Translations under genes and position numbers: made by a program
The notes under the pieces: model-generated
The model's database searches: none
What the model was told of the DNA's origin: nothing
Seen by the model: only the letters and a program-made list of their open reading frames with translations
Assembly: GCA_001899065.1 (NCBI GenBank)
Contig: MKUZ01000006.1
Span: forward strand, 173,054 to 237,053
DNA: 64,000 nt
Direction: 5' to 3'
Source: Devosia sp. 66-22
GTDB taxonomy: Bacteria; Pseudomonadota; Alphaproteobacteria; Rhizobiales; Devosiaceae
Shown: piece after piece, positions 19,692 through 28,030 of the stretch
How the letters are laid out: each line of letters begins with the position of its first letter
Position numbering within the stretch: position 1 is the stretch's first letter

Positions 19692-21783
19692 AGTCCTCGA
19701 TCTCCAGGCGGCCCACGCTCATCCGCCCCGCGCTCGCAATGCGCAGGCCGGCCATGCCGTAGCGATAGGCACCGTCGCTCGCCGACAGCAGCTCCTTGCC
19801 ATCGACCGACAAAGTCAGCCGGTCGCCGATCGCCTTGAGCTCGACCTGATGATCGCGGCCCAACTCGAGCTTGAACGGCGCCGCGGCCAGCACGGTCGTG
19901 CCGTGATCCTGCTTGACGATCACCACCTGCCCGTCATGGAAGCCGCCCGCATAGAAGCGGCTCGTGCCCTGAACGCGTGCGCTCACGAGGTGCGAGCCGC
20001 CCGCCAGCGGCGTGAGTTCGGCGGCGACGCGCTGGTCGCGGAGGTAGGCATTGCCGGTCCACAGATCCGCGTCGCTCGCGGTGTGCACATGCAGCCGGCC
20101 GCCTTCCATCGTGAAGTAGCCGCGGTTCCAGGTGAAGCGCGTGACGCCGCCCCATTCGAGCTGTTCGAGCTTTGGGTCGATCGTCACCTTGCCCGGCCCG
20201 CTCACCTCGAAGTCGGCGAGGAACAGGCGGCCGAGGAATTTGAGCCGGCCGAAATACTCGATCGACACGCCGATTTCGTCGACCGCTTCGGCCGAACCAT
20301 CGGGGATCGCGAACTCGTATTGCTGCCAGTCGTCCTTGGCGGGAATCTGCCAGGCGCCGACCTCCTCGATCGTGCCGCTCATGGCGCGACGCACATAGGG
20401 CACGACGCGCAGATTGCCGTCGCCGTTCCAGGGGTCGAGCTTGAGTTTGAACTTGACGATCTGGCCGTTGTCGGCCACCGGCGTGAACATCGGGCGGTAG
20501 CGCTCGTCGTTGAATTCGCTCTGGCGATACCAGGGCTTGTAGAACACGCGTCCACCCTGGCCGCGCTCGAGCCGGTCGAGCTGGATCTCGAGCGCGCCGC
20601 GCGAGGCTTCGGTATGCACCTCATCGGTGTGCCGCAGCAGGATGCGGTTGAGCCCTTCGGCGCGGAAGCCATGCGTCGAGCCCGGCGCGTCGAAGTCGAA
20701 GCGGAGGCCGCGGCGCTCGAAATCCTCGACCCAGAGCGGATCGGGTGCCTCGCCATTGAGCCGCTGGCCCAACACGGTCAGCTCGCGCGCGAAGGTCGGG
20801 ATGTCGAGGATGTTGACCGTTCCCAGCACGCCCGAGGTCACGAGGAAATCGTTGATGGGCTTGCGATATTTGTCCCAGCCCGGCTGCAGGCCCTGGAAGG
20901 TGCCCACGATCGCCGCCGCGTTGCCGGCATTGCAGTCGGTGTCCCAGCCGGCCATCGTCGCGATCTCGGCGGTGCGCGGCAGGTCGCCCTTGCCGTAGAG
21001 GACGGCCATGATCAGCACGCCGGCATTGGGAATGATGTGGCAGACGCCCGGATAGCGGTCGTAACCGAAATCGGCGACCAGCATCTTCTGGCACGAACGC
21101 CAGTCGTCGGGGTGCGCCTTGTGATGAGCGATCACCGCCTTGGCGACGCGCGCATATTCGCTGTCGCCGGGAATGGTCGCCATCGCCGCGGCGACGATCT
21201 CGTCGATCGACGTGGCGACGAAGGCCTGCGCGATCGCCGCCGCCACCCAGCGCGCGCCATGCAGACCATTGCCGTCATGCGCGACGCTGGCGGCGCGCGC
21301 CGACATTTCGGCGGCACGCTTGGGATTGCCCGGGTTCAGCCAGCCCCAGCTATCGATGAAGATCTGACCGCCGATCTGTTCGGCGATGGCTGCGCCATTG
21401 GTCGCGATCGACCCGGACGCCGGCGCCGCAATACCGTTCCTCAGGTTGAGATAGGCGGTGTGCTCGGTCGAGCGGCCAAAGCCGCCCCACCAGTACATGC
21501 CGTGCTCCTCCGCCGCGTAGTTGAGCCAGGTCCGGCCCTCCTGCTCGGCGGTGAAGTCGAGGCCATAGTCGCGCAGCACGCGGATGAAATAGACCGGGCC
21601 GTTGGTGTCGTCGTCCGCCGCGAAATTCTTGAAGTCGTGGAGGTATTGCGTCACTTCGCCATAGGTCTTCTCGATCCGCTCGAGCGACCAGATTGTCGGC
21701 TCGACCGGAGCGCCCAGCCGCACGCCGATCGCCTTGGCGATGAAGCCTGCATAGATGCGCTCGTAGATATCCCGCGTGTTCAC
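19684..21783 (-). CDS. ADP-ribosylglycohydrolase-family protein with C-terminal beta-sandwich domain
   Basis: A 699-residue protein. Residues 1-370 form an ADP-ribosylglycohydrolase (ARH) helical fold, with metal-binding clusters AADDDTN near residue 57 and GWDTDCNAGN near 280. Residues about 390-699 look like one or two jelly-roll domains of the LamG or 3-keto-disaccharide hydrolase type. No signal peptide is seen. ARH proteins cleave N- or O-glycosidic bonds to ribose or ADP-ribose using two Mg2+ ions. In a carbohydrate import operon the substrate is more likely a small glycoside. Start is GTG with AAGGAA upstream; the stop overlaps the CoA-transferase start. Confidence 0.8.
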   Translation of the reverse strand: MNTRDIYERIYAGFIAKAIGVRLGAPVEPTIWSLERIEKTYGEVTQYLHDFKNFAADDDTNGPVYFIRVLRDYGLDFTAEQEGRTWLNYAAEEHGMYWWGGFGRSTEHTAYLNLRNGIAAPASGSIATNGAAIAEQIGGQIFIDSWGWLNPGNPKRAAEMSARAASVAHDGNGLHGARWVAAAIAQAFVATSIDEIVAAAMATIPGDSEYARVAKAVIAHHKAHPDDWRSCQKMLVADFGYDRYPGVCHIIPNAGVLIMAVLYGKGDLPRTAEIATMAGWDTDCNAGNAAAIVGTFQGLQPGWDKYRKPINDFLVTSGVLGTVNILDIPTFARELTVLGQRLNGEAPDPLWVEDFERRGLRFDFDAPGSTHGFRAEGLNRILLRHTDEVHTEASRGALEIQLDRLERGQGGRVFYKPWYRQSEFNDERYRPMFTPVADNGQIVKFKLKLDPWNGDGNLRVVPYVRRAMSGTIEEVGAWQIPAKDDWQQYEFAIPDGSAEAVDEIGVSIEYFGRLKFLGRLFLADFEVSGPGKVTIDPKLEQLEWGGVTRFTWNRGYFTMEGGRLHVHTASDADLWTGNAYLRDQRVAAELTPLAGGSHLVSARVQGTSRFYAGGFHDGQVVIVKQDHGTTVLAAAPFKLELGRDHQVELKAIGDRLTLSVDGKELLSASDGAYRYGMAGLRIASAGRMSVGRLEIEDFA

Positions 21784-21804
21784 TTCGGTTCCTTCAATTG
21801 TGAG

Positions 21805-23010
21805 TCAGGCGACCTTGTCGGCCGCGATTGGAGAGAGCAGTTGCGTGCGGTCGCCCGCCACCTGCTGGGCCCGCCGCGCCGCCTGGACGAAGATGTCGTT
21901 GGCGGCATCGGCGAAGCGATCGGCTTCCGCCATCAGGTCGACGCGGTTGGCCCGGTCGAGCAGAGCGAGGTCGGCCGGATCGATCACCGCCGCGCCGTGC
22001 AGCACGCCCAGGATCGCGCCCGCCATCACGCCGATCGAGTCGGTGTCGCGGCCCGAATTGATGCCGTCTTCGACCGATTTGCGGAACACGCCGGAATTGA
22101 CCACGGCAAAGCCGAGCGCCAGCGGCAGCTCCTCGATCGCATGCAGCCGGCTGGGCTGGTAGGCGTCGCTGGGCATGCCCGCCTTGTCGGGCGAGTGGTT
22201 CACATTGTCGCCCATGGGCGAGTAGGCGGCGATGATGTCGTGGAATACTGCCGTTACCTCGGCATGGTCGCTGCCCGCTGCCCTGAGCTTGCGCGCCGCC
22301 GACACGATGTCGACGATGGCCCGCCTTGTGCCGTCCTTGGCCACCGTGATCGTCGCTTCCACCACATCGTCGAGCGTCGTGCCCGGCACGAAGGCCGCGG
22401 CCACCGCCGCCGCCATCACGCCCGCCGCCTCGAGTCCGAAGCTCTGCTGGTGGCCGGCGGCGAAGGCGATCGCCTCATCATAGGCGGCGCGTGGATCGCA
22501 GGCATTCACCGCGCCGATGGGCGCGATGTACATCGCCGCGCCGCAGTTCACCATGTTGCCGATGCCGCCCTGGCGCGGATCGACGCCGGAGAGCTGGTGG
22601 CGCTGGTAGATCCACTTCTCGGGATAGAACAGTCTTTCGACCAGCAGCGCCTCGCGCTGCAGCTCGGGGATCCAGCGCGGCGTCCAGCCGATCTCGCGGA
22701 CCATGCCATCCGCCATGTCCCACGCGTCGAGCGGCCGCCGCTCATTGGCGTAGATGTTCATCAACGCCAGCGTCATCAGCGTGTCGTCGGTGACGATGCC
22801 GTTGCCGCGCACGCGACCGTTTCGGGCCCCATCGGGCAAATCCATCTTGTGCCACCGCGTATCGAGCGAGGTGACACGGCCGTAGCGCGCCCGGATCTCC
22901 CCGGCCGAGAGTTTCTCGACCGGGGCACCGAGGGCGTCGCCAAGGGCGACGCCGTAGAGCAGCGCGCGGATCCGTCCCTTGAGGGACAGACCCTCGTCTG
23001 TCGTGGTCAT
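21805..23010 (-). CDS. ADP-ribosylglycohydrolase-family protein
   Basis: A 401-residue ARH-fold enzyme. Recognisable blocks are LYGVALGDALGAPVE near the N-terminus, the metal motif VTDDTLMT near residue 74, and SGRDTDSIG near 320, the paired Asp clusters that hold two Mg2+ ions in this family. It is much shorter than its neighbour and has the more canonical first motif, so the two are not recent duplicates. The ATG overlaps the stop of the binding-protein gene (ATGA), tying it to sugar import. The glycosidic substrate is unknown. Confidence 0.85.
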   Translation of the reverse strand: MTTTDEGLSLKGRIRALLYGVALGDALGAPVEKLSAGEIRARYGRVTSLDTRWHKMDLPDGARNGRVRGNGIVTDDTLMTLALMNIYANERRPLDAWDMADGMVREIGWTPRWIPELQREALLVERLFYPEKWIYQRHQLSGVDPRQGGIGNMVNCGAAMYIAPIGAVNACDPRAAYDEAIAFAAGHQQSFGLEAAGVMAAAVAAAFVPGTTLDDVVEATITVAKDGTRRAIVDIVSAARKLRAAGSDHAEVTAVFHDIIAAYSPMGDNVNHSPDKAGMPSDAYQPSRLHAIEELPLALGFAVVNSGVFRKSVEDGINSGRDTDSIGVMAGAILGVLHGAAVIDPADLALLDRANRVDLMAEADRFADAANDIFVQAARRAQQVAGDRTQLLSPIAADKVA

Positions 23011-24443
23011 TTAAGCACAGTCCTTGCGTAGTCGGTCAGGCGCTGGCCGCCGGCAGCGTTCCACTCGGCGACATAGGTGTCCCACTGGTCCATGCCGGCT
23101 TCGCCGGTGATGAACTTGGCCACCCAGGAACGATAGACGTTCTCGGCAGCGTCGACATCGGGCGCGTATTCGGCCGGCCACACGAAGCTGTTGTCCGGCT
23201 TGAACCACTTGCTGACGCTCGCCAGGAAGTCGAGCGAGGCCTGCGAGCGCCATTCGGTCGGCGGCACCCAGGTCGGCGCGTAGGAGAAGCGCGCATACCA
23301 GGTCGACATGTCCGGGTTGACGGTGATCGTGCCGTCGGCGGCCTTGGTGTAGTGCGTGCCTTCAAAGCCCATGCGGTCGACCACCTGGCCTTCGGGGCTG
23401 GCGAGAAAATCCATCACCTTCATGGCGGCAGCCTGCGTCTCGGGCGACGCCACCGACGAGATGGCCCAGCCGCGGCTCTCCTTGCTCACATCCACGGCCT
23501 GCAGGCCCTGGCCGCCCGGGCCCGAGGGCACCGGCAGCAGGGTCAGCGTGATGTCCTCGCCCGGATGGGCCGCGGCCATCTTGCCGCCATAGATGCCAAC
23601 CGTCTCGGCGGAGGAGCCGAAGATCACGCCAGCCTTGCCGGTGTAGAACTTGTCTTCCTTCACGTCGAACTTGTTGGTGACGTACTCCTTGTCGAACAGG
23701 CCCTTGGCGGCAAGATCGGCGTAATAGGCGATCTTGGCCTTCTCCTGCTCGGTCACGCGCGCGGCGACCCACTGGCCCGACGCGTCCTTCATCCAGGTGC
23801 CGGTGACGCCGAAGGCCTGGTTGAAGATGTCGTCGAGTTCGTTGGTGTTCACATAGGCGGTGAGGCCCAGCGTGTTACCCGGGGTGCCGTCGCCGTCGAG
23901 ATCGCCATCGTGGATCGCCTGGAACAGGGCGGTGTAGTCGTCGACGGTCTCGGGCTTCTTGCCGCCCAGCTTTTCGAGCCAGTCGGTGCGGATCACCGGC
24001 TGCGGCGCACGCGGCGGGAAGTCGTAGACCAGGTAGGGGTAGTTCTTCATGCGCTCGACGTTGTGGCCGTAGAGCTCGTTCTTGAGGAACTTGGTGCTGG
24101 CGATGAGCGGGTTGAGGTCGGCGAGGATGCCTTGCTCCACCATCTTCTGGTCGCCGCCCTGGAAGTAGATCAGGTCGGGGATATCGCCGCCCAGCAGCAG
24201 CGCGCTCAGCTTGTCGGCATAGGACGAGGCCGCGATCGGCACGATCTGCAGGTCGATATCGCTGCCGTCCATGGCTTTGACGCCGGCCTCGATGTTCTTG
24301 ATGTAGGTCTCCGATGCCGGATCGTCCGGCACGAGGTCGCCGGCCACGATGCGCACCACGGTCGCCTGGGCCATCGCGCCGCCGACCATCACGGCCGTCA
24401 TCGCGATAGCGGTCCCCGCCATCAGCAGGTGTCGTCTAAGCAT
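23007..24443 (-). CDS. ABC transporter substrate-binding protein (family 1, LipO/YtcQ-like)
   Basis: A 478-residue periplasmic binding protein. The start is ATG 24443, preceded by AGGAGG. A longer in-frame extension exists but lacks a ribosome site and would bury the signal peptide. The signal sequence ends AMAQA near residue 26, with no lipobox Cys. A DGDLDGDGTPGN segment in the middle resembles a calcium-binding loop and is common in this subfamily. The adjacent permeases are of the LplB/LplC type, which import oligosaccharides or related compounds. Downstream enzymes suggest a glycosylated acid as ligand. Confidence 0.87.
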   Translation of the reverse strand: MLRRHLLMAGTAIAMTAVMVGGAMAQATVVRIVAGDLVPDDPASETYIKNIEAGVKAMDGSDIDLQIVPIAASSYADKLSALLLGGDIPDLIYFQGGDQKMVEQGILADLNPLIASTKFLKNELYGHNVERMKNYPYLVYDFPPRAPQPVIRTDWLEKLGGKKPETVDDYTALFQAIHDGDLDGDGTPGNTLGLTAYVNTNELDDIFNQAFGVTGTWMKDASGQWVAARVTEQEKAKIAYYADLAAKGLFDKEYVTNKFDVKEDKFYTGKAGVIFGSSAETVGIYGGKMAAAHPGEDITLTLLPVPSGPGGQGLQAVDVSKESRGWAISSVASPETQAAAMKVMDFLASPEGQVVDRMGFEGTHYTKAADGTITVNPDMSTWYARFSYAPTWVPPTEWRSQASLDFLASVSKWFKPDNSFVWPAEYAPDVDAAENVYRSWVAKFITGEAGMDQWDTYVAEWNAAGGQRLTDYARTVLK

Positions 24444-24492
24444 GGAATGTCCTCCTGTTATGCTTGTTGGTTTGGTTGGTTGTGATTGAACT

Positions 24493-24521
24493 GGGGTGTC
24501 GGGTAGTCCGACGCCGACCCC
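24493..24521. terminator. Possible stem-loop between permease and binding-protein genes
   Basis: GGGGT (24493-24497) and GTCGG (24498-24502) can pair with ACCCC (24517-24521) and CCGAC (24508-24512), leaving a four-base bulge. It lies in the 108-base gap before the binding-protein gene and could stabilise or partly separate the two mRNAs. Confidence 0.33.
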
Positions 24522-24551
24522 ATCCACCGGCGGCGGGCATGCCAAGTGCGC

Positions 24552-25511
24552 TCATCCCTTCACCGCTCCCGTCATGGTGCCCTTGGTGAAGTATTTGAGG
24601 ATCAGCGGGTAGATCACGAGGATGGGCGCGATGGTCAGCAGGATCATGCCGGCCTTGAAGGCACGCAGGTCGATCTGGCTGGCATTGGTGTATTTGCCCA
24701 TGTCCTCGAGGCCCACGATCGAGAGCTTGTCGCCCTCGACCACGAACTGCCGCAGCACGAGTTGCAGCGGCCATTTGTTCTGGTCGTTGAGATAGAGCAG
24801 CGGCCGGAAGAACTCGTTCCAGTGAAACACGATATAGAACAGCGCTATGGTCGCGATGGCGGGCTTGGCCAGCGGCAGCACCACCATGTAGAAGGTCTGG
24901 AACGGATTGGCGCCGTCGATGCGTGCCGCCTCGATCAGGTCTTCGGGGATCTCCTCGAAGAAGCGCACGAGGATGATCAGGTACCAGGCGTTCACCGCCT
25001 TATACATGATCACCGACCAGTAGGTGTCGAGCAGGCCGAACTGCTTGTTGAAGAAGTAGTCGGGCAGCATGCCCGGCTCGAACACGATCGTGACCAGCAC
25101 CAGCACATAGACCGCGCGGCGACCCGGCAGGCCGGGACGCGACAGGCCCCACGCCATCAGCGTGGTCAGCGCAATGTTGATGACGACGCCCACCGCCGTG
25201 ATCAGGATCGAGTTGAGCATGCCCTGCTGGACGCGCGGATGGTTGACGAGCACGGTCCACACATCGAGCGAGAAGCCTTCGGGGATGATGGTGAGCCCGC
25301 TCATCCCCGGCACGCGCGCATTGTCCGACAACGACACTGCAAGGAGGTTGAGGATGGGCTGCACGGTGACGACGACCATGGCGAGCAGCGTCGTCACGAT
25401 GATCGCATACTCGATCCGCTCGAGCGGCGTCCGACCGATCGCCGCGCGGGTATGAACATACTCACCCTTGGCCGGCGCCATCGGCGCGATGGGTTCTTCG
25501 ATGCTGGTCAT
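24552..25511 (-). CDS. ABC transporter permease, LplC/YtcP-like
   Basis: A 319-residue inner-membrane protein with six predicted helices and a MalG-type layout. The EAA coupling loop is near residues 191-215 (EAARIDGANPFQTF). The C-terminal KGTMTGAVKG tail is typical of the YtcP/LplC group. It pairs with the LplB-like permease encoded upstream (25633-26577). No ATPase gene is present in the operon. Confidence 0.9.
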   Translation of the reverse strand: MTSIEEPIAPMAPAKGEYVHTRAAIGRTPLERIEYAIIVTTLLAMVVVTVQPILNLLAVSLSDNARVPGMSGLTIIPEGFSLDVWTVLVNHPRVQQGMLNSILITAVGVVINIALTTLMAWGLSRPGLPGRRAVYVLVLVTIVFEPGMLPDYFFNKQFGLLDTYWSVIMYKAVNAWYLIILVRFFEEIPEDLIEAARIDGANPFQTFYMVVLPLAKPAIATIALFYIVFHWNEFFRPLLYLNDQNKWPLQLVLRQFVVEGDKLSIVGLEDMGKYTNASQIDLRAFKAGMILLTIAPILVIYPLILKYFTKGTMTGAVKG

Positions 25512-25535
25512 GGCCGGCCTCGCGATGGTGCGTGT

Positions 25536-25612
25536 GGCCTCACCCTCATCAGGCTTCGCCGCCTCCTCCCATCGAGGGAGAAGGTGCCCAGCGGGCGGAT
25601 AGGGGGGCGGCC
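25536..25612. repeat. Palindromic repetitive element, second copy, between the two permease genes
   Basis: On the minus strand it carries the same core as the copy at 16502-16592: ATCCGCCC, a short spacer, then GGGCACCTTCTCCC (plus-strand 25576-25589). The ends are GGCC (25536-25539 and 25609-25612). An internal stem CTCCC/GGGAG lies at 25566-25580. The copy is intergenic and less symmetric than the first. Confidence 0.75.
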
Positions 25613-25632
25613 GCTTGCGCCGAGCATACCCA

Positions 25633-26577
25633 TCACCACACCCCCCGGCCTGTGAGCCGCTTGCTCACCAGATGCGCGACGATGATCAGGATGAAGCCGA
25701 TGACGCCCTTGAACAGGCCGGCTGCGGTGCCCAGCGCATACTCGCCAGTCTGCAGGCCGATGCGGTAGACATAGGTGTCGATGATGTCGATCGTCGAGCG
25801 ATTGACGTCGTTCTGCATGTTGAACACCTGGTCGAGCCCGGCGCTGAGGAACATGCCCATATTGAGGATGAACAGCGTGGCGATCGTCGGCGCGATACCG
25901 GGGATTGTGATGTGCCAGATCTTCTGCCAGCGATTGGCGCCGTCGATCTCGGCCGCTTCGTACAGCGACTGGTCGATGGCAATGATGGCGGCGAGGTACA
26001 GCAGGCTGTCCCAGCCGGCCGAGCGCCAGATTTCCGACAGCACCAGCACCCAGCGGATGGCGCCGGTATTGGTCATGTAGTTGACCGGTTGCAGGCCCAC
26101 GGCGCGCGCGATGTCGTTGATCGCGCCCGAGGGCGAGAGCAGCGCGATGAAGATGCCCGAAATCACCACCCAGCTGAGGAAGTGCGGCAGGTAGACCGCC
26201 GACTGGATGGTCTTGCGCAGCGGCCCCGAGCGGACCTCGTTGAGCATCAGCGCCACGATGATCGGCACCGGGAAGATGAAGACCAGCTTCATCGTCGAGA
26301 TGATGATGGTGTTCCAGACGACCTGGTAGAACACCGGCGAGGAGAACAGGAGCTGGAAATTCTTGAGCCCCACCCAGATGTTGGGCGGGATGATGCGCAC
26401 CTGCTCGAACGCCATCTTGGCGTTCCAGATCGGCACGTAGTGCCAGATCACGAAGAAGATCACGCCCGGCAGCAGCATCGCCCAATAGGGCCACCATTGC
26501 CGGAAGCTGTGGGCGAAGTCGCCGCGCGCCCTGCGGCCGGCTGGCCCATTGCTGTGGGGAGCGAGCTCGGCCGTCAT
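25633..26577 (-). CDS. ABC transporter permease, LplB-like
   Basis: A 314-residue permease with six helices. A cytoplasmic N-terminus precedes helix 1 (WPYWAMLLPGVIFFVIW), and the EAA loop EAAEIDGANRWQKIW lies near 204-218. It is the first gene of the transport operon. A perfect palindromic operator (26702-26717) sits about 125 bases upstream of its ATG. Together with the LplC-like protein it would form the channel for the LipO-like binding protein. Confidence 0.9.
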   Translation of the reverse strand: MTAELAPHSNGPAGRRARGDFAHSFRQWWPYWAMLLPGVIFFVIWHYVPIWNAKMAFEQVRIIPPNIWVGLKNFQLLFSSPVFYQVVWNTIIISTMKLVFIFPVPIIVALMLNEVRSGPLRKTIQSAVYLPHFLSWVVISGIFIALLSPSGAINDIARAVGLQPVNYMTNTGAIRWVLVLSEIWRSAGWDSLLYLAAIIAIDQSLYEAAEIDGANRWQKIWHITIPGIAPTIATLFILNMGMFLSAGLDQVFNMQNDVNRSTIDIIDTYVYRIGLQTGEYALGTAAGLFKGVIGFILIIVAHLVSKRLTGRGVW

Positions 26578-26701
26578 GGCGCCGGATCCTTGAGGGCGGC
26601 GCGTCGTGCCGGAATCGACGTGCCATTGGCCGGATTCGTGCTGACTTTCGCCGAGATTCGCGGGGATATCACTTGGCTTCTCCGCTCAAATCCGTTGCAA
26701 T

Positions 26702-26717
26702 CCGGGAACGTTCCCGG
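26702..26717. promoter_or_regulatory. LacI-type operator upstream of the LplB-like permease
   Basis: CCGGGAACGTTCCCGG is a perfect 16-base palindrome with a central CG, as LacI-family operators usually have. The same sequence with one change occurs upstream of the lacI-type gene (27847-27862). Confidence 0.75.
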
Positions 26718-26757
26718 GACGCTGCCGGCCGTGCCGAAGAGTGTCATGCCCGTCTCC

Positions 26758-27807
26758 TCATACCCGTTCGGACTGTCGGGAGCCGACAGCGGCGTCAGAT
26801 AGATCGGCCAGCGAGCCGCGCTCGATCAACCGGCATGGGAGGTAGATGCGGCTGTGATCGGCGCGGCCCGCTATCTCGTCGACGAGACTCTCGACCGCGC
26901 GGCGGCCGAGGGCGCGCGCGGGCTTCTCGATGGTGGTGAGGCCGGGCCAGGAGAAGGCGCCGCCGGGAATGCCGTCAAAGCCCAGCACCGACACCTGCTC
27001 GGGGCAGTTCAGCCCCGCATCGCGCGCCGCCATCATGGCGCCGAGCGCCATCAGGTCGTTGGCGGCAAACACGCAGATATGCGGGCTTTTGTCCCTTTCG
27101 AGGATGCGCGTCATGGCGGCATGGCCACCCTCGACCGTGTATTCGCCGTCCTCGATGGGCAGGCTCGCCGGGTCGACATCGCGCTCGAGGCAATGGTCGT
27201 TGACGGCGCGCAGGAAGCGCGCCCGGGCAATGCGCCAGCGCGGCCCCAGCATCAGCCAGGGGCGCCGGTGGCCCATGGACAGCAGGTAATCGAGCCCCAG
27301 CCGCACCGCCTGGGTGATGTCCGAGCCGACGCTCGAGGTGTCCGGGAAGCGCTCGGCGCTCGAGCCGATCAGCACGAAGGGCAGGCCGAAGCGGTGCAGA
27401 TCGTCGAAGCTGTCGGCGACCGGATTGATGATCACGCCCTCGACCCGCGCCTGGCGCAGCGCCTGCAGGTGCCGCGCCTCGCGGTCGTGGTCCCAGTCGG
27501 AGGAAAACACCAGCAGCGAGGCGCCGGCATCGGCGGCGCGATCCTGCGCGCCACGGGCCACTTCGGCCCAGAACGGGTTGGCGATATCAGGGATCACGAG
27601 GCCCAGCATGCCCGAGCGGCCCGAGCGCATGCCCACCGCCAGGTGGTTGCGCTCATAGCCGAGGGCGCGGGCCGCCGCGAGCACCTTGTCGCGCGTCGCC
27701 GGGCTGATTTCGGGAGCATTGGAGAGAGCTCGCGCCGCGGTGGATTTGCTCACCCCGGCGCGCTGCGCCACGTCGACGATTGTCTGCCTGCGGCTCCCCC
27801 GCACCAT
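26758..27807 (-). CDS. LacI-family transcriptional regulator
   Basis: A 349-residue repressor. The N-terminal helix-turn-helix (TIVDVAQRAGVSKSTAARAL, residues 9-28) and hinge helix are followed by a periplasmic-binding-protein-like sensor domain (LGLVIPDIANPFWAEVARG). The C-terminal SVLGFDGIPG and LTTIEKPARALGRRAVE blocks are typical. It lies just upstream of the transport and ADP-ribosylglycohydrolase operon on the same strand. Matching palindromes precede both its own gene and the permease gene, so it probably represses itself and the operon until a sugar-like ligand binds. Confidence 0.92.
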   Translation of the reverse strand: MVRGSRRQTIVDVAQRAGVSKSTAARALSNAPEISPATRDKVLAAARALGYERNHLAVGMRSGRSGMLGLVIPDIANPFWAEVARGAQDRAADAGASLLVFSSDWDHDREARHLQALRQARVEGVIINPVADSFDDLHRFGLPFVLIGSSAERFPDTSSVGSDITQAVRLGLDYLLSMGHRRPWLMLGPRWRIARARFLRAVNDHCLERDVDPASLPIEDGEYTVEGGHAAMTRILERDKSPHICVFAANDLMALGAMMAARDAGLNCPEQVSVLGFDGIPGGAFSWPGLTTIEKPARALGRRAVESLVDEIAGRADHSRIYLPCRLIERGSLADLSDAAVGSRQSERV

Positions 27808-27846
27808 CTCCTCCCGGGACGGACTCTGGCGGTCCGCTCTCCATTT

Positions 27847-27862
27847 CCGGGAACGTTACCGG
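27847..27862. promoter_or_regulatory. LacI-type operator upstream of the regulator gene
   Basis: CCGGGAACGTTACCGG differs from the 26702-26717 palindrome at one base. It is centred about 48 bases upstream of the regulator's ATG, a position fit for autoregulation. Confidence 0.7.
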
Positions 27863-28030
27863 GAAATCCTGACCCTGGCAATCCCCCCACCCACCGGTCG
27901 AGGAAGACGACCGAGATGCCGACGGTCACGGCGATTGCCAGACGATCGGTCACACCCTGTGGGTGGGTGGCATCGAGGTGACCCGCCTGCCCGCTCCGGC
28001 TATTGTCGGCACAACTGAATCGGAGCGACC

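Noticed and set aside
19558-23031. A 1157-codon open frame on the plus strand
   Set aside because: It runs antisense to the two ADP-ribosylglycohydrolase genes, has low-complexity His/Arg/Ala content and no family motif. Long antisense frames are expected at this GC content.
24463-24483. TTGG-rich run upstream of the binding-protein gene
   Set aside because: A short simple-sequence stretch of the type TTGGTTTGGTTGG on the plus strand; no repeat unit long or regular enough to call a repeat array or element.
27891-28030. Partial inverted repeats (GGTCAC/GTGACC) upstream of putA
   Set aside because: Six-base arms with changing spacing in GC-rich DNA; too weak to call an operator without comparison to relatives.
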